From Rudaea cellulosilytica DSM 22992 (lineage in GTDB: Bacteria; Pseudomonadota; Gammaproteobacteria; Xanthomonadales; Rhodanobacteraceae), in assembly GCF_000378125.1 (NCBI RefSeq), contig NZ_KB899241.1, positions 2,145,652 through 2,209,651 on the forward strand: a stretch of 64,000 bases of DNA. Direction: 5' to 3'. The notes beneath the pieces were generated by a model. That model did not search any database. It was not told where the DNA came from and saw only the letters and a list, made by a program, of their open reading frames with translations. Shown here piece by piece: positions 10,301 through 17,338 of the stretch (the stretch's first letter is position 1; every line of letters starts with the position of its first letter). The position numbers and the translations under genes were made by a program.

Positions 10301-10404
10301 GGATGCTTGGCACCCTGTGCTTGCAGGCCAGCGACAAGTAAAAGCGCGGCTATGCCGCGGACTATCGTATTTCTGAGAGGACCACCGTACTTGATCGTTA
10401 GCAT
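7372..10404 (-). CDS. Large secreted zinc metalloprotease (HEITH) with three C-terminal repeats
   Basis: The 1010-residue protein starts at ATG 10404 with a Sec signal (about 1-31, hydrophobic IVRGIAALLLVAGLQAQ). The catalytic part (about 80-400) holds GYGEIHEITHNFDSYGG: the HExxH zinc motif with His-200, Glu-201 and His-204. A Cys-rich GCGDGCG stands before it and several paired cysteines follow, as expected for an exported enzyme. A beta-rich middle region (about 400-625) leads to three repeats of 129 residues beginning at 632, 761 and 890, each opening ARL(L/M)DTR and closing (I/V)(A/V)DV.G(W/Y)F. The repeats are a beta-type module common in secreted proteins of Actinobacteria and Myxococcota. 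I cannot assign a MEROPS family; a gluzincin such as a collagenase-like or M60-like enzyme is possible. Confidence 0.75.
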   Translation of the reverse strand: MLTIKYGGPLRNTIVRGIAALLLVAGLQAQGAKHPAPAFAHRLAKMPALEHQQDTLEFSEGTSRVTPLTAAQAAQAASTLNCTVYCGTTVSYTSWKGNTTTMQEFDGLYVRVLVPQSWFDDATFTESARHTLINGFDLVYQYLFEIVGRRPGTALDTLAYVNPAGCGDGCGSVGGLGAEYDWGWSADSAANGLEGYGEIHEITHNFDSYGGSYKFGNSTLTNNANGPLPDSSHYWTTMLRAIYTYSGNQNSYYDHQYEGWLQSYLDGGGTWQNCVVQSNSACGSGSTGWYAPVGLYFRLAHLYGQQSITRWIAFIKNNQTSSTDQDKLDHFFEAYSAAANRNVNCVFDELNWPISQNVRNWVNTNIGTTAQNPGCSNGPGGKSSILDMAAELGPPATPNNYTGPGGGFWSPHSVGFPGTVNSNGSSSELGFTFQWSAGQKILFYICAPTGGHSGTTLIEHINGNATYWDGPTITPGTCNTHTETVPSTGTLGIVVEPGTDTGAYTIVAVPAPVSLQPHDWGQLSVSRNAASGEFTLTLNQIDATKVTPQSSLFSGPHTIRFWAQNYGWIQEIPWVAGSTTYTAKWTPPSALSADVEFRAQVYADAANGYASNQTAPVIYYLIPRKYAALNPARLLDTRPNYSTIDGQFAGIGAATQGGVVDLTVAGRGGVPITGAVAVVLNVTVTNPTALGYITAWPSGTTRPNASNLNFTPGKTIANLVIAKLGANGQVSLYNSAGTTHLIADVAGYFGSGTDLNALPPARLLDTRAGFPTIDGQFQGTGAVPEGGTLKLMIGGRDGIPSSGVGAAILNVTAVQPTGLGYLTLWPSDAAQPLASNLNFMPGDIIPNLVISKVSASGEVSIYNAGGDTNVIADVAGWFPSNSQLTSLVPARLMDTRAGMNTIDGQAQGAGALQGGGTASLTVLNRGGVPASGVGAVVLNVTVTQPTSWGYLTAWPSGSSVPQASNLNFVANQTIPNLVIAKVGANGRVDFYNGSSGTTHVVVDVMGWFAE
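7375..8514 (-). repeat. Three tandem 129-aa (387-bp) domain repeats inside the metalloprotease gene
   Basis: Reading on the minus strand, units begin near 8514, 8127 and 7740 and have an exact 129-codon period. Conserved blocks in order are ARLLDTR, TIDGQ, GG(V/T)..LTV..RGGVP, AVVLNVTVT.PT..GY(I/L)TAWPSG, ASNLNF, IPNLVIAK.GANG and a final DV.G(W/Y)F. The nucleotide copies have diverged, so this is an old duplication maintained as protein. Confidence 0.85.
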
Positions 10405-11143
10405 TAGCTTTTCCGCTGTTGGGTGTATCGAGAAGTAAAAACCGCCGCCCCCAACGGCGCCGTAGTTTCGCTAAATGCCACGACAATAAAATCTTCAATT
10501 TGCAATGTAAAATATTAATTTCACTGCGTAATGTCAATTGCGCAATGTCGTAAAGACCAACAAGCGCAGAGCGGTCCTCCAGTGCCGTAGCCATCCAATT
10601 GGATCCAACTGGATTGACTTTTTTAAAGCGAACGCACGCGCGCTCTCGGGTCTAGCCCGCGTGGTCGTGCGGCCCAACCTTCGACACTAAACAGATTGCG
10701 ATAGCGTTTGTGTTCGTCGCCTTCCATCCGCGCTGATCGCTTTTGCGAATGCGATTGAAGGTCTGGCTCGGGTCGCTTCCGGACGGCTGACTTCGGCCAA
10801 TTCGGGGCATGCAAACATTGCAGGTTGAAGCGCGGAAACCGACGCGCCAACGCTGCATGTTTTTTCGCTGTCATCCAATCTGCAGATGCGCCAGTCGAAA
10901 ACGCAGTGACTTTTCGCACATGAATGAGAGCCGTCGATAGCCCAGTCTCAATCAGTGCAAGCGCAGCGTCATTCGATCGTCGAACCGGAGTCGGCAAATT
11001 CAAGCCCGCGCGATAGCTTGGGACGCGGAATATGAATTCGAAGAATCGGCGGCGGTGAGAGCGGCAGAATTATCGTGCTTGGCCGCGGAAGTGACCCACA
11101 TATCCAGTGTCAATCGAGTCCCCAGAATTGGAATCGCGCAGCG
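10405..11143. other. Intergenic region, no recognised gene
   Basis: Between the two divergent protease genes. The part next to the metalloprotease (10430-10620) is clearly AT-rich, has repeated caatgt/gtaatgt words (tgcaatgt, gcgtaatgtc, gcgcaatgtcg) and a partly palindromic ccaattggatccaactgg near 10594, and is probably its promoter and control region. Short open frames exist on the minus strand from 10623 to 11003, but none resembles a known protein or has a ribosome site. Confidence 0.5.
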
Positions 11144-12553
11144 ATGACGAAAGGCAGAATTCTCAAAACTGTATTGTGGGCCTTGGCGGTCGTTGTCTTG
11201 TTCGCCGGGATGGCCGGATGCTTCGCATTCTGCCTCCGTCATAAATTCAGTCCCGATCCGCCGCCGAGCAATTTTCCTGAGCCTGCCAATGCGCTCGAGG
11301 CGCAACAGCAGGACATTGAACAATTTTCGCGTCTTTTGGCTATGGACCGGTCGTTTTCGCCTGCAGCGCGTGCGGAGGCAGATCGCCGGATCGCAGAGCT
11401 GAAGTCCGAACACATGCTGCTCGACAAGGAAAGATTTCGTGTCGCGCTGATGCGCATCACAGCGCTTGCCGACAACGGTCACACCGGGCTCTACTTCGGC
11501 AAAGGCGGCCAGAACCTCATGCCCTTGCGCGTCGCGCAGTTTGCCGATGGGCTTTATGTCCTGCGGGCGAAATCGGCGTATGCGGATCTTCTGGGTGCGC
11601 GCGTCGAAGGTATCGAGGGCAAGCCGGTGCGCGACGTGATCGCCGTGCTCGAACAATTGCATGGCGGGGCCGAGGGTTGGCGCCGCAACAACGCCGCAAC
11701 CTACGTCCAGTCGCCCGAGATTCTTTACGGCTCCGCCATCGGTTCGCGCCCCGATCAGACCAATTGGACGTTCCGTTTGCCGGACGGCAGCGAGGTGACG
11801 CGCACGCTACCAGGTGAAAAGGCAGACGAGAGCGAACCGCGTGCGCAGATGACACGTTGGCTGTCGCCGCAAAAGATGAAAGGCGAATCTTCGGACTGGC
11901 GCGCATTGATTTCCGATGACGCCGGCTTGCCATTATCGCTGCGCGACTTCAATAGCAGGCTGCGCCGGGCGTGGGTCGATCACGGTTGCACGCTTTTCAT
12001 ACAGCTCAAGGCGATCGAGGATGCGGACGATCAGCCTATCGGCGACTTCCTCAGCGCCACAGTGAATGAGATGCGCACGCATCCACCCTGTAACATCATC
12101 CTCGATATGCGATTCAATGGCGGCGGCGACTATACGAAGATCGCTCACTTCGCATCACACTTGCCCGATTTCGTGCCGTCCGGTGGACGAATCTATCTGC
12201 TGACGGGCGCGCAAACCTTTTCCGCCGCGATTACGGCCACGGCCTTCGTGAAGCAGGCGGCGGGATCTCGCGCAATCATTCTCGGCGAACCCGTCGGCGA
12301 TCGGCTTACCTTTTACGGCGAAGGCAATTCGGGGTGTCTTCCGCATGACGATCTTTGCCTGCATTACGCAACCGGAATGCACGACTATGCGCATCGCTGC
12401 GACGACTGGGACAGATGCTTCTGGCTGAATTGGCTCTTTCCGGTGCAAGTCGAGTCGCTGGCTCCCGACGAGACGATCCAGATGACCTTCGCCGACTACA
12501 CGATGCAGCGCGATCCGGTGCTGGATCGGGCTATCGCGCTGGCAGCCGATTAG
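11144..12553 (+). CDS. Membrane-anchored S41-like peptidase
   Basis: ATG 11144 is chosen because it puts a basic n-region (MTKGR) before a hydrophobic anchor LWALAVVVLFAGMAGCFAFC; the AGC here could also be a lipobox. The 469-residue protein has the layout of tail-specific (S41) proteases: an N-terminal helical part, a middle region with the family-like LGARVEGIEGKPV (PDZ-type), then the core ILDMRFNGGGDYTKI, and LTGAQTFSAA, where the Ser is the likely nucleophile, followed by GEPVGDRLTFYGEG. Several cysteines near the C-terminus suggest an extracytoplasmic location. The substrate is unknown. Nothing links it functionally to the downstream stress genes, and an FNR-type box follows its stop. 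Confidence 0.7.
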   Translation: MTKGRILKTVLWALAVVVLFAGMAGCFAFCLRHKFSPDPPPSNFPEPANALEAQQQDIEQFSRLLAMDRSFSPAARAEADRRIAELKSEHMLLDKERFRVALMRITALADNGHTGLYFGKGGQNLMPLRVAQFADGLYVLRAKSAYADLLGARVEGIEGKPVRDVIAVLEQLHGGAEGWRRNNAATYVQSPEILYGSAIGSRPDQTNWTFRLPDGSEVTRTLPGEKADESEPRAQMTRWLSPQKMKGESSDWRALISDDAGLPLSLRDFNSRLRRAWVDHGCTLFIQLKAIEDADDQPIGDFLSATVNEMRTHPPCNIILDMRFNGGGDYTKIAHFASHLPDFVPSGGRIYLLTGAQTFSAAITATAFVKQAAGSRAIILGEPVGDRLTFYGEGNSGCLPHDDLCLHYATGMHDYAHRCDDWDRCFWLNWLFPVQVESLAPDETIQMTFADYTMQRDPVLDRAIALAAD

Positions 12554-12636
12554 TCCCTCGTGCGCCGATTCTGGAGCCGCCTTCAACCCGCCGGGAACCA
12601 ACTCGGCGAGTCGCGGCAGCGCACACGCAAACAGAA

Positions 12637-12650
12637 TTGACCTGGGTCAA
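12637..12650 (+). promoter_or_regulatory. FNR/ANR-type box upstream of usp-RNR-like operon
   Basis: TTGAC-CTGG-GTCAA, a perfect 5+4+5 palindrome differing from the FNR consensus only at the two central-flank positions. Its centre is 80 nt before the usp start; with class II spacing, transcription would begin near 12685, and tacgct at 12672-12677 could be the -10. Confidence 0.75.
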
Positions 12651-12723
12651 AGCCCCTTGATCGCCGGCGGCTACGCTTGGGCCCGTGCTATTTCATCCGC
12701 ACGAACGATTCAAGGCCTCAGCC

Positions 12724-13161
12724 ATGTTCAGACACATACTCGTACCCACCGACGGCTCGAAACTGTCGGAAAAAGCCGTCAAACAGGCCGTTCGCCTAGC
12801 TAAACAGCTTGGTGCGCGGATGACCGCGCTTCACGTTATGCCCAAGTTTCATCCTTCGACTTATCAGATGGAGCTGCTGCAGATGACCGTCGGCGACTAC
12901 GAAGAGAGCCGTCAGGACCACGCATCGCAATTTCTGCGCTATGCGGAACGCGCTGCCAGGGTGGCAGGCATCGATTGCGAGGGAAGGAATGTGGTCAGCG
13001 ACCACCCCTACAAAGAGATCGTGAAAGCCGCACAGAAGTACGGCTGCGACCTGATTCTCATGGCCTCGCACGGTCGGCGCGGCATCGAGGGTATTTTGCT
13101 CGGCAGCGAAACGCAGAAGGTGCTGACCCACAGCCACGTGCCTGTCCTGGTCTATCGCTGA
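12724..13161 (+). CDS. Universal stress protein, UspA family (single domain)
   Basis: ATG 12724 (FRHILVPTDGSKLSEKAV) is the typical Usp start; an in-frame ATG 39 nt upstream has no family match. The 145-residue protein ends with the nucleotide-site motif ASHGRRGIEGILLGSETQ, where the usual first Gly of G-2x-G-9x-G(S/T) is Ala; ATP binding is still likely. Usp proteins of this class are induced by low oxygen, starvation and stress. The upstream FNR-type box and the 22-nt gap to the RNR-like gene suggest a two-gene hypoxia-induced operon. It is one of three Usp genes within 11 kb. Confidence 0.93.
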   Translation: MFRHILVPTDGSKLSEKAVKQAVRLAKQLGARMTALHVMPKFHPSTYQMELLQMTVGDYEESRQDHASQFLRYAERAARVAGIDCEGRNVVSDHPYKEIVKAAQKYGCDLILMASHGRRGIEGILLGSETQKVLTHSHVPVLVYR

Positions 13162-13183
13162 ACAGCAGGTCGTCATCAGCATC

Positions 13184-14185
13184 ATGAACCTGATTGCGGA
13201 GAACCAAGGCAGTTCGCCGTTCATCTCGCCCGTCGCTGTCGAAGCCTGGGATACCTGGTTTCGCTGGCGCGAGAACGGAACGCTGCACGACGATACGGTC
13301 GACGCCACGTGGCGGCGCGTGGCGTCGGCGCTCGCCTCAGTCGAACCGGAAGCCGAACGTGCCGCGTTCGAAATCCGCCTGCTCGATGCTTTTGCCAGCT
13401 GGCGCCTCCTGCTCGATGAGCGCCTTCTCGCCACCGCCGGCACGAGCAAGGAATCCTGGCCCGACAACGACCTCGCCGCCGTGTTGAATATCGTCGGTTT
13501 CGTGCGCGGATACGGCACGCCCGCGGCGAAGGTCGATCTTGCCGCAGTGAAGGACTGCGCCGAACTCACGACGCAGGCGCTCGACAATGCGACCCTGCTC
13601 GGAACGCGCACGAAACGGCAACCTAAGAAACTGAGAATCGGCATCATCGGGTTTGCCGAAGCGCTGGCGTTGCTCGGCCTGGACTACAACAGCGTGGAAG
13701 CATGTCGCCAAGCGCAGTCGCTCGCGCAGTCGCTCGCCGAGGGCTGCTTGCGTGCAAGCATCGCACTCGCCGAAATACGTGGGGCGACCATGTGCTGCGA
13801 CGAAGCCTGGATCGAAAGGGCGCGTTTGCGCGGCCTGCCCGACGACTTGATCGAGCGCGCCGGACGACACGGCCTGCGCCATGCAAGTCTGACGTCGATA
13901 AACCCCCAGCCCAAGCTGGCCAGATTCGCCAACGACACGAGCGATGCAGTTCTGCCATTGACCGCCAGCGATGCACTGCTCGCCTATCGCGGATCGTGGC
14001 CTAGTGTGCCGGCGGTCGCCGCGGTTTCCGCGCAGTTGGCAATTCGCGGCGCGATGCAGCCATGGATCGACGAACCGATCTCCGGTCCCGTTCGCACGCT
14101 CTCGAAGCCGACGCCGGCCAGCCATTTGGAGTGGTACGCGCGTTCAATGACGTTGGGACTCGGCGCTCTTTCCTGGACTTTCTGA
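13184..14185 (+). CDS. Core-deleted ribonucleotide-reductase-like protein
   Basis: The 333-residue product resembles two separate parts of a class I/II ribonucleotide reductase large chain joined together. Residues 12-88 (PFISPVAVEAWDTWFRWRE, DATWRRVASALASVE, LLATAGT) match the N-terminal region up to the A-G-T at the start of the barrel. Residues 98-260 (AAVLNIVGFVRGYGTP, RIGIIGFAEALALLGLDYNS, ASIALAEIRGA, HGLRHASLTSINPQPKL) match the late barrel, in which the usual IAPTGT loop has become SINPQP. The roughly 250 residues between them, with the radical cysteine and first redox cysteine, are missing, so it cannot be an active reductase. Placement behind usp and an FNR box points to a role in anoxia, perhaps binding nucleotides or a reductase. 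Confidence 0.7.
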   Translation: MNLIAENQGSSPFISPVAVEAWDTWFRWRENGTLHDDTVDATWRRVASALASVEPEAERAAFEIRLLDAFASWRLLLDERLLATAGTSKESWPDNDLAAVLNIVGFVRGYGTPAAKVDLAAVKDCAELTTQALDNATLLGTRTKRQPKKLRIGIIGFAEALALLGLDYNSVEACRQAQSLAQSLAEGCLRASIALAEIRGATMCCDEAWIERARLRGLPDDLIERAGRHGLRHASLTSINPQPKLARFANDTSDAVLPLTASDALLAYRGSWPSVPAVAAVSAQLAIRGAMQPWIDEPISGPVRTLSKPTPASHLEWYARSMTLGLGALSWTF

Positions 14186-14356
14186 TTTCCCGCGATCCAA
14201 TGCCGCAGGTCATAGCCGGCGCGCAGGCAGCGCAGACGCCAACGCTCGACGCGCCGAGGCCGTTCTGCGAACGGCCCGAGCTACGACGGCATCACTGTGC
14301 AGTTGTGGGTGCGGACGGCGTGAATGCCACGCCGCGCTTTGAAGCGATTGCGGAAA

Positions 14357-14920
14357 CTACAGGGCCAGCGAATGGATCACTTGGGTTGTGTCATCCGGAT
14401 CGGCGCGACGTTCGAAGCCGAGGAACTCCGCCAACTCGCGCATGCTTTCGTTGGCGCGTGCATCGATTGAGTACATGCGCCGATAACCGCGCTGGCGCGC
14501 GATTTCGATCAGATGGCGCATCAACAGGGTAGCAAGTCCCTTGCCCTGCCACTCGTCGGCGACGGCGACGGCGCACTCGCAGCTTCGATCGTCCTGGTCC
14601 GCGCTGAAGCGGGCAACGCCGATCTCGCGCTTGTGTGCGCCATCGGCTACGAGGGCGACGAATGCTGCTTCATGTGCCGGATCCGGGTGGGTCAGACGAT
14701 CAAGCAGTGCCGACCCCGGTGCCGCGATCTCGCCGAGGAACCGGTAGCGACGCGACTGCGGTGACAGCCGCTCGATGAACTCGCGCTCGAGGCCGACATC
14801 TGCAGCCGAGATGGGACGGATCAGTACGGTCGTGCCGTCGCGCAGCCTTTCCTTCCACTCCGGCACGGACGAATCGTTGCTAGCGGTTGGAATCGACGAA
14901 TGTGATTGAGAAAAAACCAT
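14357..14920 (-). CDS. GNAT-family N-acetyltransferase
   Basis: A 187-residue protein with the GNAT fold: beta-strand RDGTTVLIRPISAADVGLE, central AAFVALV, then the acetyl-CoA motif EWQGKGLATLLMRHLIEIA (Q-x-x-G-x-A) and a C-terminal NESMRELAEFLGFE. The N-terminal 'RDGTTVLIRPI' start is shared with the acetyltransferase domain of Pat/PatZ-type protein acetylases, so it may acetylate proteins such as acetyl-CoA synthetase. Transcribed away from hsp20; one FNR-type box lies 123 nt upstream. The first ~20 residues are Ser/Thr-rich and may be extra; a later start is possible. Confidence 0.85.
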   Translation of the reverse strand: MVFSQSHSSIPTASNDSSVPEWKERLRDGTTVLIRPISAADVGLEREFIERLSPQSRRYRFLGEIAAPGSALLDRLTHPDPAHEAAFVALVADGAHKREIGVARFSADQDDRSCECAVAVADEWQGKGLATLLMRHLIEIARQRGYRRMYSIDARANESMRELAEFLGFERRADPDDTTQVIHSLAL

Positions 14921-15036
14921 GGCATGTCTCCGGTCGGTATATCGGCTTCGTCACAGGCAGTTGCGGCGTTGGCAGTAAACCTTTGCGTCTCAATCCTGCT
15001 CGATCATCAATTTGCTCCGGATGCATGCGGCACATG

Positions 15037-15050
15037 TTGACGCGGATCAA
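15037..15050 (-). promoter_or_regulatory. FNR/ANR-type box, GNAT side of divergent promoter
   Basis: Plus strand TTGAC-GCGG-ATCAA. It lies between the divergent GNAT and hsp20 genes, nearer to the GNAT start (centre 123 nt away). A second box is 55 nt further on, so each direction may have its own site. Confidence 0.6.
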
Positions 15051-15091
15051 ATCCCCGGCGAGGCAGCGCAAGCGATCTGCCCATCGAGTTC

Positions 15092-15105
15092 TTGACCGAG
15101 GTCAA
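15092..15105 (+). promoter_or_regulatory. FNR/ANR-type box upstream of hsp20
   Basis: TTGAC-CGAG-GTCAA, a perfect 5+4+5 palindrome centred about 126 nt before the hsp20 start. Class II spacing would place the -10 near taacct (15128-15133) and leave an untranslated leader of about 85 nt. Confidence 0.7.
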
Positions 15106-15223
15106 GGTCGGCCGTAGTTCCGGCGACTAACCTCGATTCCGATGGATGTAGCTTGTCGCATGTGTGTGAAGCGAGTGCCGCATCGATCGTGCAAACGCAA
15201 CCGTTAATTGCGAGAAATCCGCC

Positions 15224-15673
15224 ATGACATATCTGTCCCATTGGAACCCGATCAGAACCCTGCTGCATGCCCGGCCGAACTTGGACGTCGAAGCCTATTT
15301 GCGTGGTTTCGAACCGCGCGTCGTCTGGGCCGGCCACGATGGCGGGGCATTGGACATCCGCTTGGACTTGAGCGAAGACGAGGTCGCCTATCACGTCAAG
15401 GCCGACATCCCCGGAGTCGACAGGAATGACATCGACCTGCGCGTCGACGGCAACACGATCCATATCGCCGCCGAGGTCAAGCGAGGTCCTGCTGCCAAGC
15501 CCGGCGAAAAGGAGATCTACAGCGAACGTTTCTGCGGATTGGCCAGTCGCACGTTTTCGTTGCCAGGGCGCGTGGACGAGACGAAAGTGACGGCTCACTA
15601 CGAGAACGGCGTCCTGACGCTCACTCTGCCGAAGAAGTCGGAAGGGCAGACTCGCAAGATCGCGATCGACTGA
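15224..15673 (+). CDS. Small heat-shock protein, Hsp20/alpha-crystallin family
   Basis: A 149-residue chaperone with an alpha-crystallin domain at about 45-140: DEVAYHVKADIPGVDRNDID, the beta-strand GNTIHIAAEVK, SRTFSLPGRVDETKVTAHYENGVL (A-x-x-x-n-G-V-L motif) and LPKKSEG near the C-terminus. The classic terminal I-x-I/V is represented by KIAID. It holds unfolding proteins in the cytoplasm. First gene of a probable hsp20-phasin-small membrane protein transcript under an FNR-type box, as in low-oxygen regulons of other proteobacteria. Confidence 0.93.
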   Translation: MTYLSHWNPIRTLLHARPNLDVEAYLRGFEPRVVWAGHDGGALDIRLDLSEDEVAYHVKADIPGVDRNDIDLRVDGNTIHIAAEVKRGPAAKPGEKEIYSERFCGLASRTFSLPGRVDETKVTAHYENGVLTLTLPKKSEGQTRKIAID

Positions 15674-15735
15674 CACGGCGACGAATCCTCGTCGCTATCG
15701 CACGTGGCCCACCCAACATCCTGAGGAGAATCCCG

Positions 15736-16089
15736 ATGAACAAACCGAAATTCGACAACCGTTCCATCAACAACGGCTTTCCTTCGATGCCCGCTTGGAA
15801 CGCACTCGCTGCTGTTTCCGGCCCGCTCGCAGGATGGGCGGATTACGTCGGCCGCCTGCAAAACGAAGCGCTGACCTTCGCTCAGACACGATTCCGCCGC
15901 GAGGTCGACGCAATGGAACGCTTCGCCCGCTGCCGCAAGCCCGAGGAATACGTGGACGCCCAGGCCACATTCCTTGCCCAGACTTTCTCCGACTATGCGA
16001 AGGAAAACCTCAAGGTCGCGGGAATGCTCGGCGACGCCGCGCAATGGGCGCGGGAAAAAATCGCCGAAGCGGGTACCCGCTCGTCTTGA
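15736..16089 (+). CDS. Phasin family protein
   Basis: A 117-residue protein preceded by a strong ribosome site (tgaggag at 15722-15728). It is wholly helical and amphipathic, with the phasin-type run RLQNEALTFAQTRFRREVDAMERFARCRKPEEYVDAQATFLAQTFSDYA (phasin_2 pattern; quoted here in pieces at about residues 41-90). Phasins coat polyhydroxyalkanoate granules; related ones act as chaperones. No PHA synthase is in the window. It lies 62 nt after hsp20, which fits a joint stress-protection role. Confidence 0.8.
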   Translation: MNKPKFDNRSINNGFPSMPAWNALAAVSGPLAGWADYVGRLQNEALTFAQTRFRREVDAMERFARCRKPEEYVDAQATFLAQTFSDYAKENLKVAGMLGDAAQWAREKIAEAGTRSS

Positions 16090-16163
16090 TCACATCGTGA
16101 GGCAAATGTCTTTGAGCCGTGCCGTTCCGGCCCACGCCGGAACCGCGGCATCGGAAATGACCC

Positions 16164-16355
16164 ATGAATTTTTCTGATCAAACCTACCTGGCCCTCGGCA
16201 TCATGCTCGGCCTGCCGATGGTGATGCTGGGCCTGCTCAATTGGGTGTTGCGCAATCATGGCGGTTTCGCCCGCGGCTGGGCCGGGGCAATTTTCGTCGG
16301 CATTTGCTGGGCTGCGGGGCTGGCGATCATTGTCGTCAAGACATTCGGAGGCTGA
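16164..16355 (+). CDS. Small two-helix membrane protein
   Basis: A 63-residue frame with two clear membrane helices, YLALGIMLGLPMVMLGLLNW and AGAIFVGICWAAGLAIIVV, joined by a short loop RNHGGFARG. A modest ribosome site (ggaa, 16154-16157) precedes ATG 16164. I do not recognise a family. The spacing (74 nt) and direction suggest co-transcription with phasin and hsp20. Composition and third-base GC match the neighbours, supporting a real gene. Confidence 0.6.
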   Translation: MNFSDQTYLALGIMLGLPMVMLGLLNWVLRNHGGFARGWAGAIFVGICWAAGLAIIVVKTFGG

Positions 16356-16430
16356 CAAGCAGTGCCCGCATCGTGAGCGCCCATCGATTTTAGGGCGCCC
16401 GAGAGCGTATACAAATCAAAGTATCTGCGC

Positions 16431-17255
16431 TCAGTGGCGCATGAACAGCGGTATCGTCGCCTGCTCGAGCACATAGCGGGTCGCGCCGCCGAAGAACCAT
16501 TCGCTGAAGCGAGTCCTGCCGTAAGCGCCCATGACCAGCACGTCCGCATGAACTTCGCCGGCGATAGCGAGCAACGCTTCGCCTGCCTTGTCGTCGCTGA
16601 CATCGATCAGGCGTTTCTCGATCTTGACCCCGTGCTGCGCCAGATAAGCCTCGACATCGAACGGCGGAATCCGCGTGAAGGTGATAAACGGATCGACGGT
16701 TTCGCCGTGGATCAACACGACGCGCTCGGCGCGCCGCAAAAACGGCAGTGCCGCGTGCACAGCGCGCGCCGATTCCTGTCTGCCGTTCCACGCAATCGCA
16801 ATCGTCCGGAACTTGGCCACGGAGGAACGATCCTCGGGAACGACGATGCAGGGTGCACCGCAGGTCAGCAGGATCTCGCCAACTTGCGCCACTCCGCCCC
16901 ATTCAGTTTCGCCGCGCAGGCCGAGCACGAGCAGGTCGTGCCAGTTGCAGGTTTCTGCCACGGCCTGGCGCGTGCTGGCCTCGATAATCGTCCACTCGTT
17001 CGACTCGATCCCCAGACCGCTAGCCCATGCGCGGAATTTGTCGCGCTGCAAACTTGCAGCGGCGATCTGCTCATCGGTGAACTTGCGGATTTCGGCGAGG
17101 AGCTCCATCGCGGCATACGATGGGACGATCGTCACCGGCTCCTGCACATAAAGCGCATTCAGCGCAGCATCGAACTGCTTCGCCACCTCGGCCGCGTAGC
17201 GCATGCTCGGCGTGAAGGTGGAGTAGTTGCTCGCATAGACCAGAATGTCGCGCAT
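16431..17255 (-). CDS. Tandem-domain universal stress protein
   Basis: ATG 17255 is preceded by a ggag site; upstream codons in the same frame are not Usp-like. The 274-residue chain holds two Usp domains: about 1-140 (MRDILVYASNYSTFTPSMRY...) and about 145-274 (FRTIAIAWNGRQESARAVHAAL...). The second domain keeps a nucleotide-site relative, GAYGRTRFSEWFFGG, in which the final Ser/Thr is Gly; the first domain lacks the motif. Tandem Usps of this type are common in bacteria that cycle between oxic and anoxic states. An FNR-type box lies 65 nt upstream. It is followed by no other gene on its strand for 340 nt. Confidence 0.92.
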   Translation of the reverse strand: MRDILVYASNYSTFTPSMRYAAEVAKQFDAALNALYVQEPVTIVPSYAAMELLAEIRKFTDEQIAAASLQRDKFRAWASGLGIESNEWTIIEASTRQAVAETCNWHDLLVLGLRGETEWGGVAQVGEILLTCGAPCIVVPEDRSSVAKFRTIAIAWNGRQESARAVHAALPFLRRAERVVLIHGETVDPFITFTRIPPFDVEAYLAQHGVKIEKRLIDVSDDKAGEALLAIAGEVHADVLVMGAYGRTRFSEWFFGGATRYVLEQATIPLFMRH

Positions 17256-17313
17256 GACTTTCTCCGTTTCAGGTTTGCTAGCGTTATCTTGTGTTGACTG
17301 CTGGCAGTCGATA

Positions 17314-17327
17314 TTGACGCTCGTCAA
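17314..17327 (-). promoter_or_regulatory. FNR/ANR-type box upstream of tandem usp
   Basis: TTGAC-GCTC-GTCAA, symmetric, centred 65 nt before ATG 17255. On the minus strand the sequence aagataac near 17283-17290 sits at the right distance for a -10. Confidence 0.75.
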
Positions 17328-17338
17328 GAGTGGGCGAT

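Noticed and set aside
10623-11003. 126-codon minus-strand frame upstream of the S41-like gene
   Set aside because: No ribosome site, no similarity I recognise, biased composition; left as intergenic.
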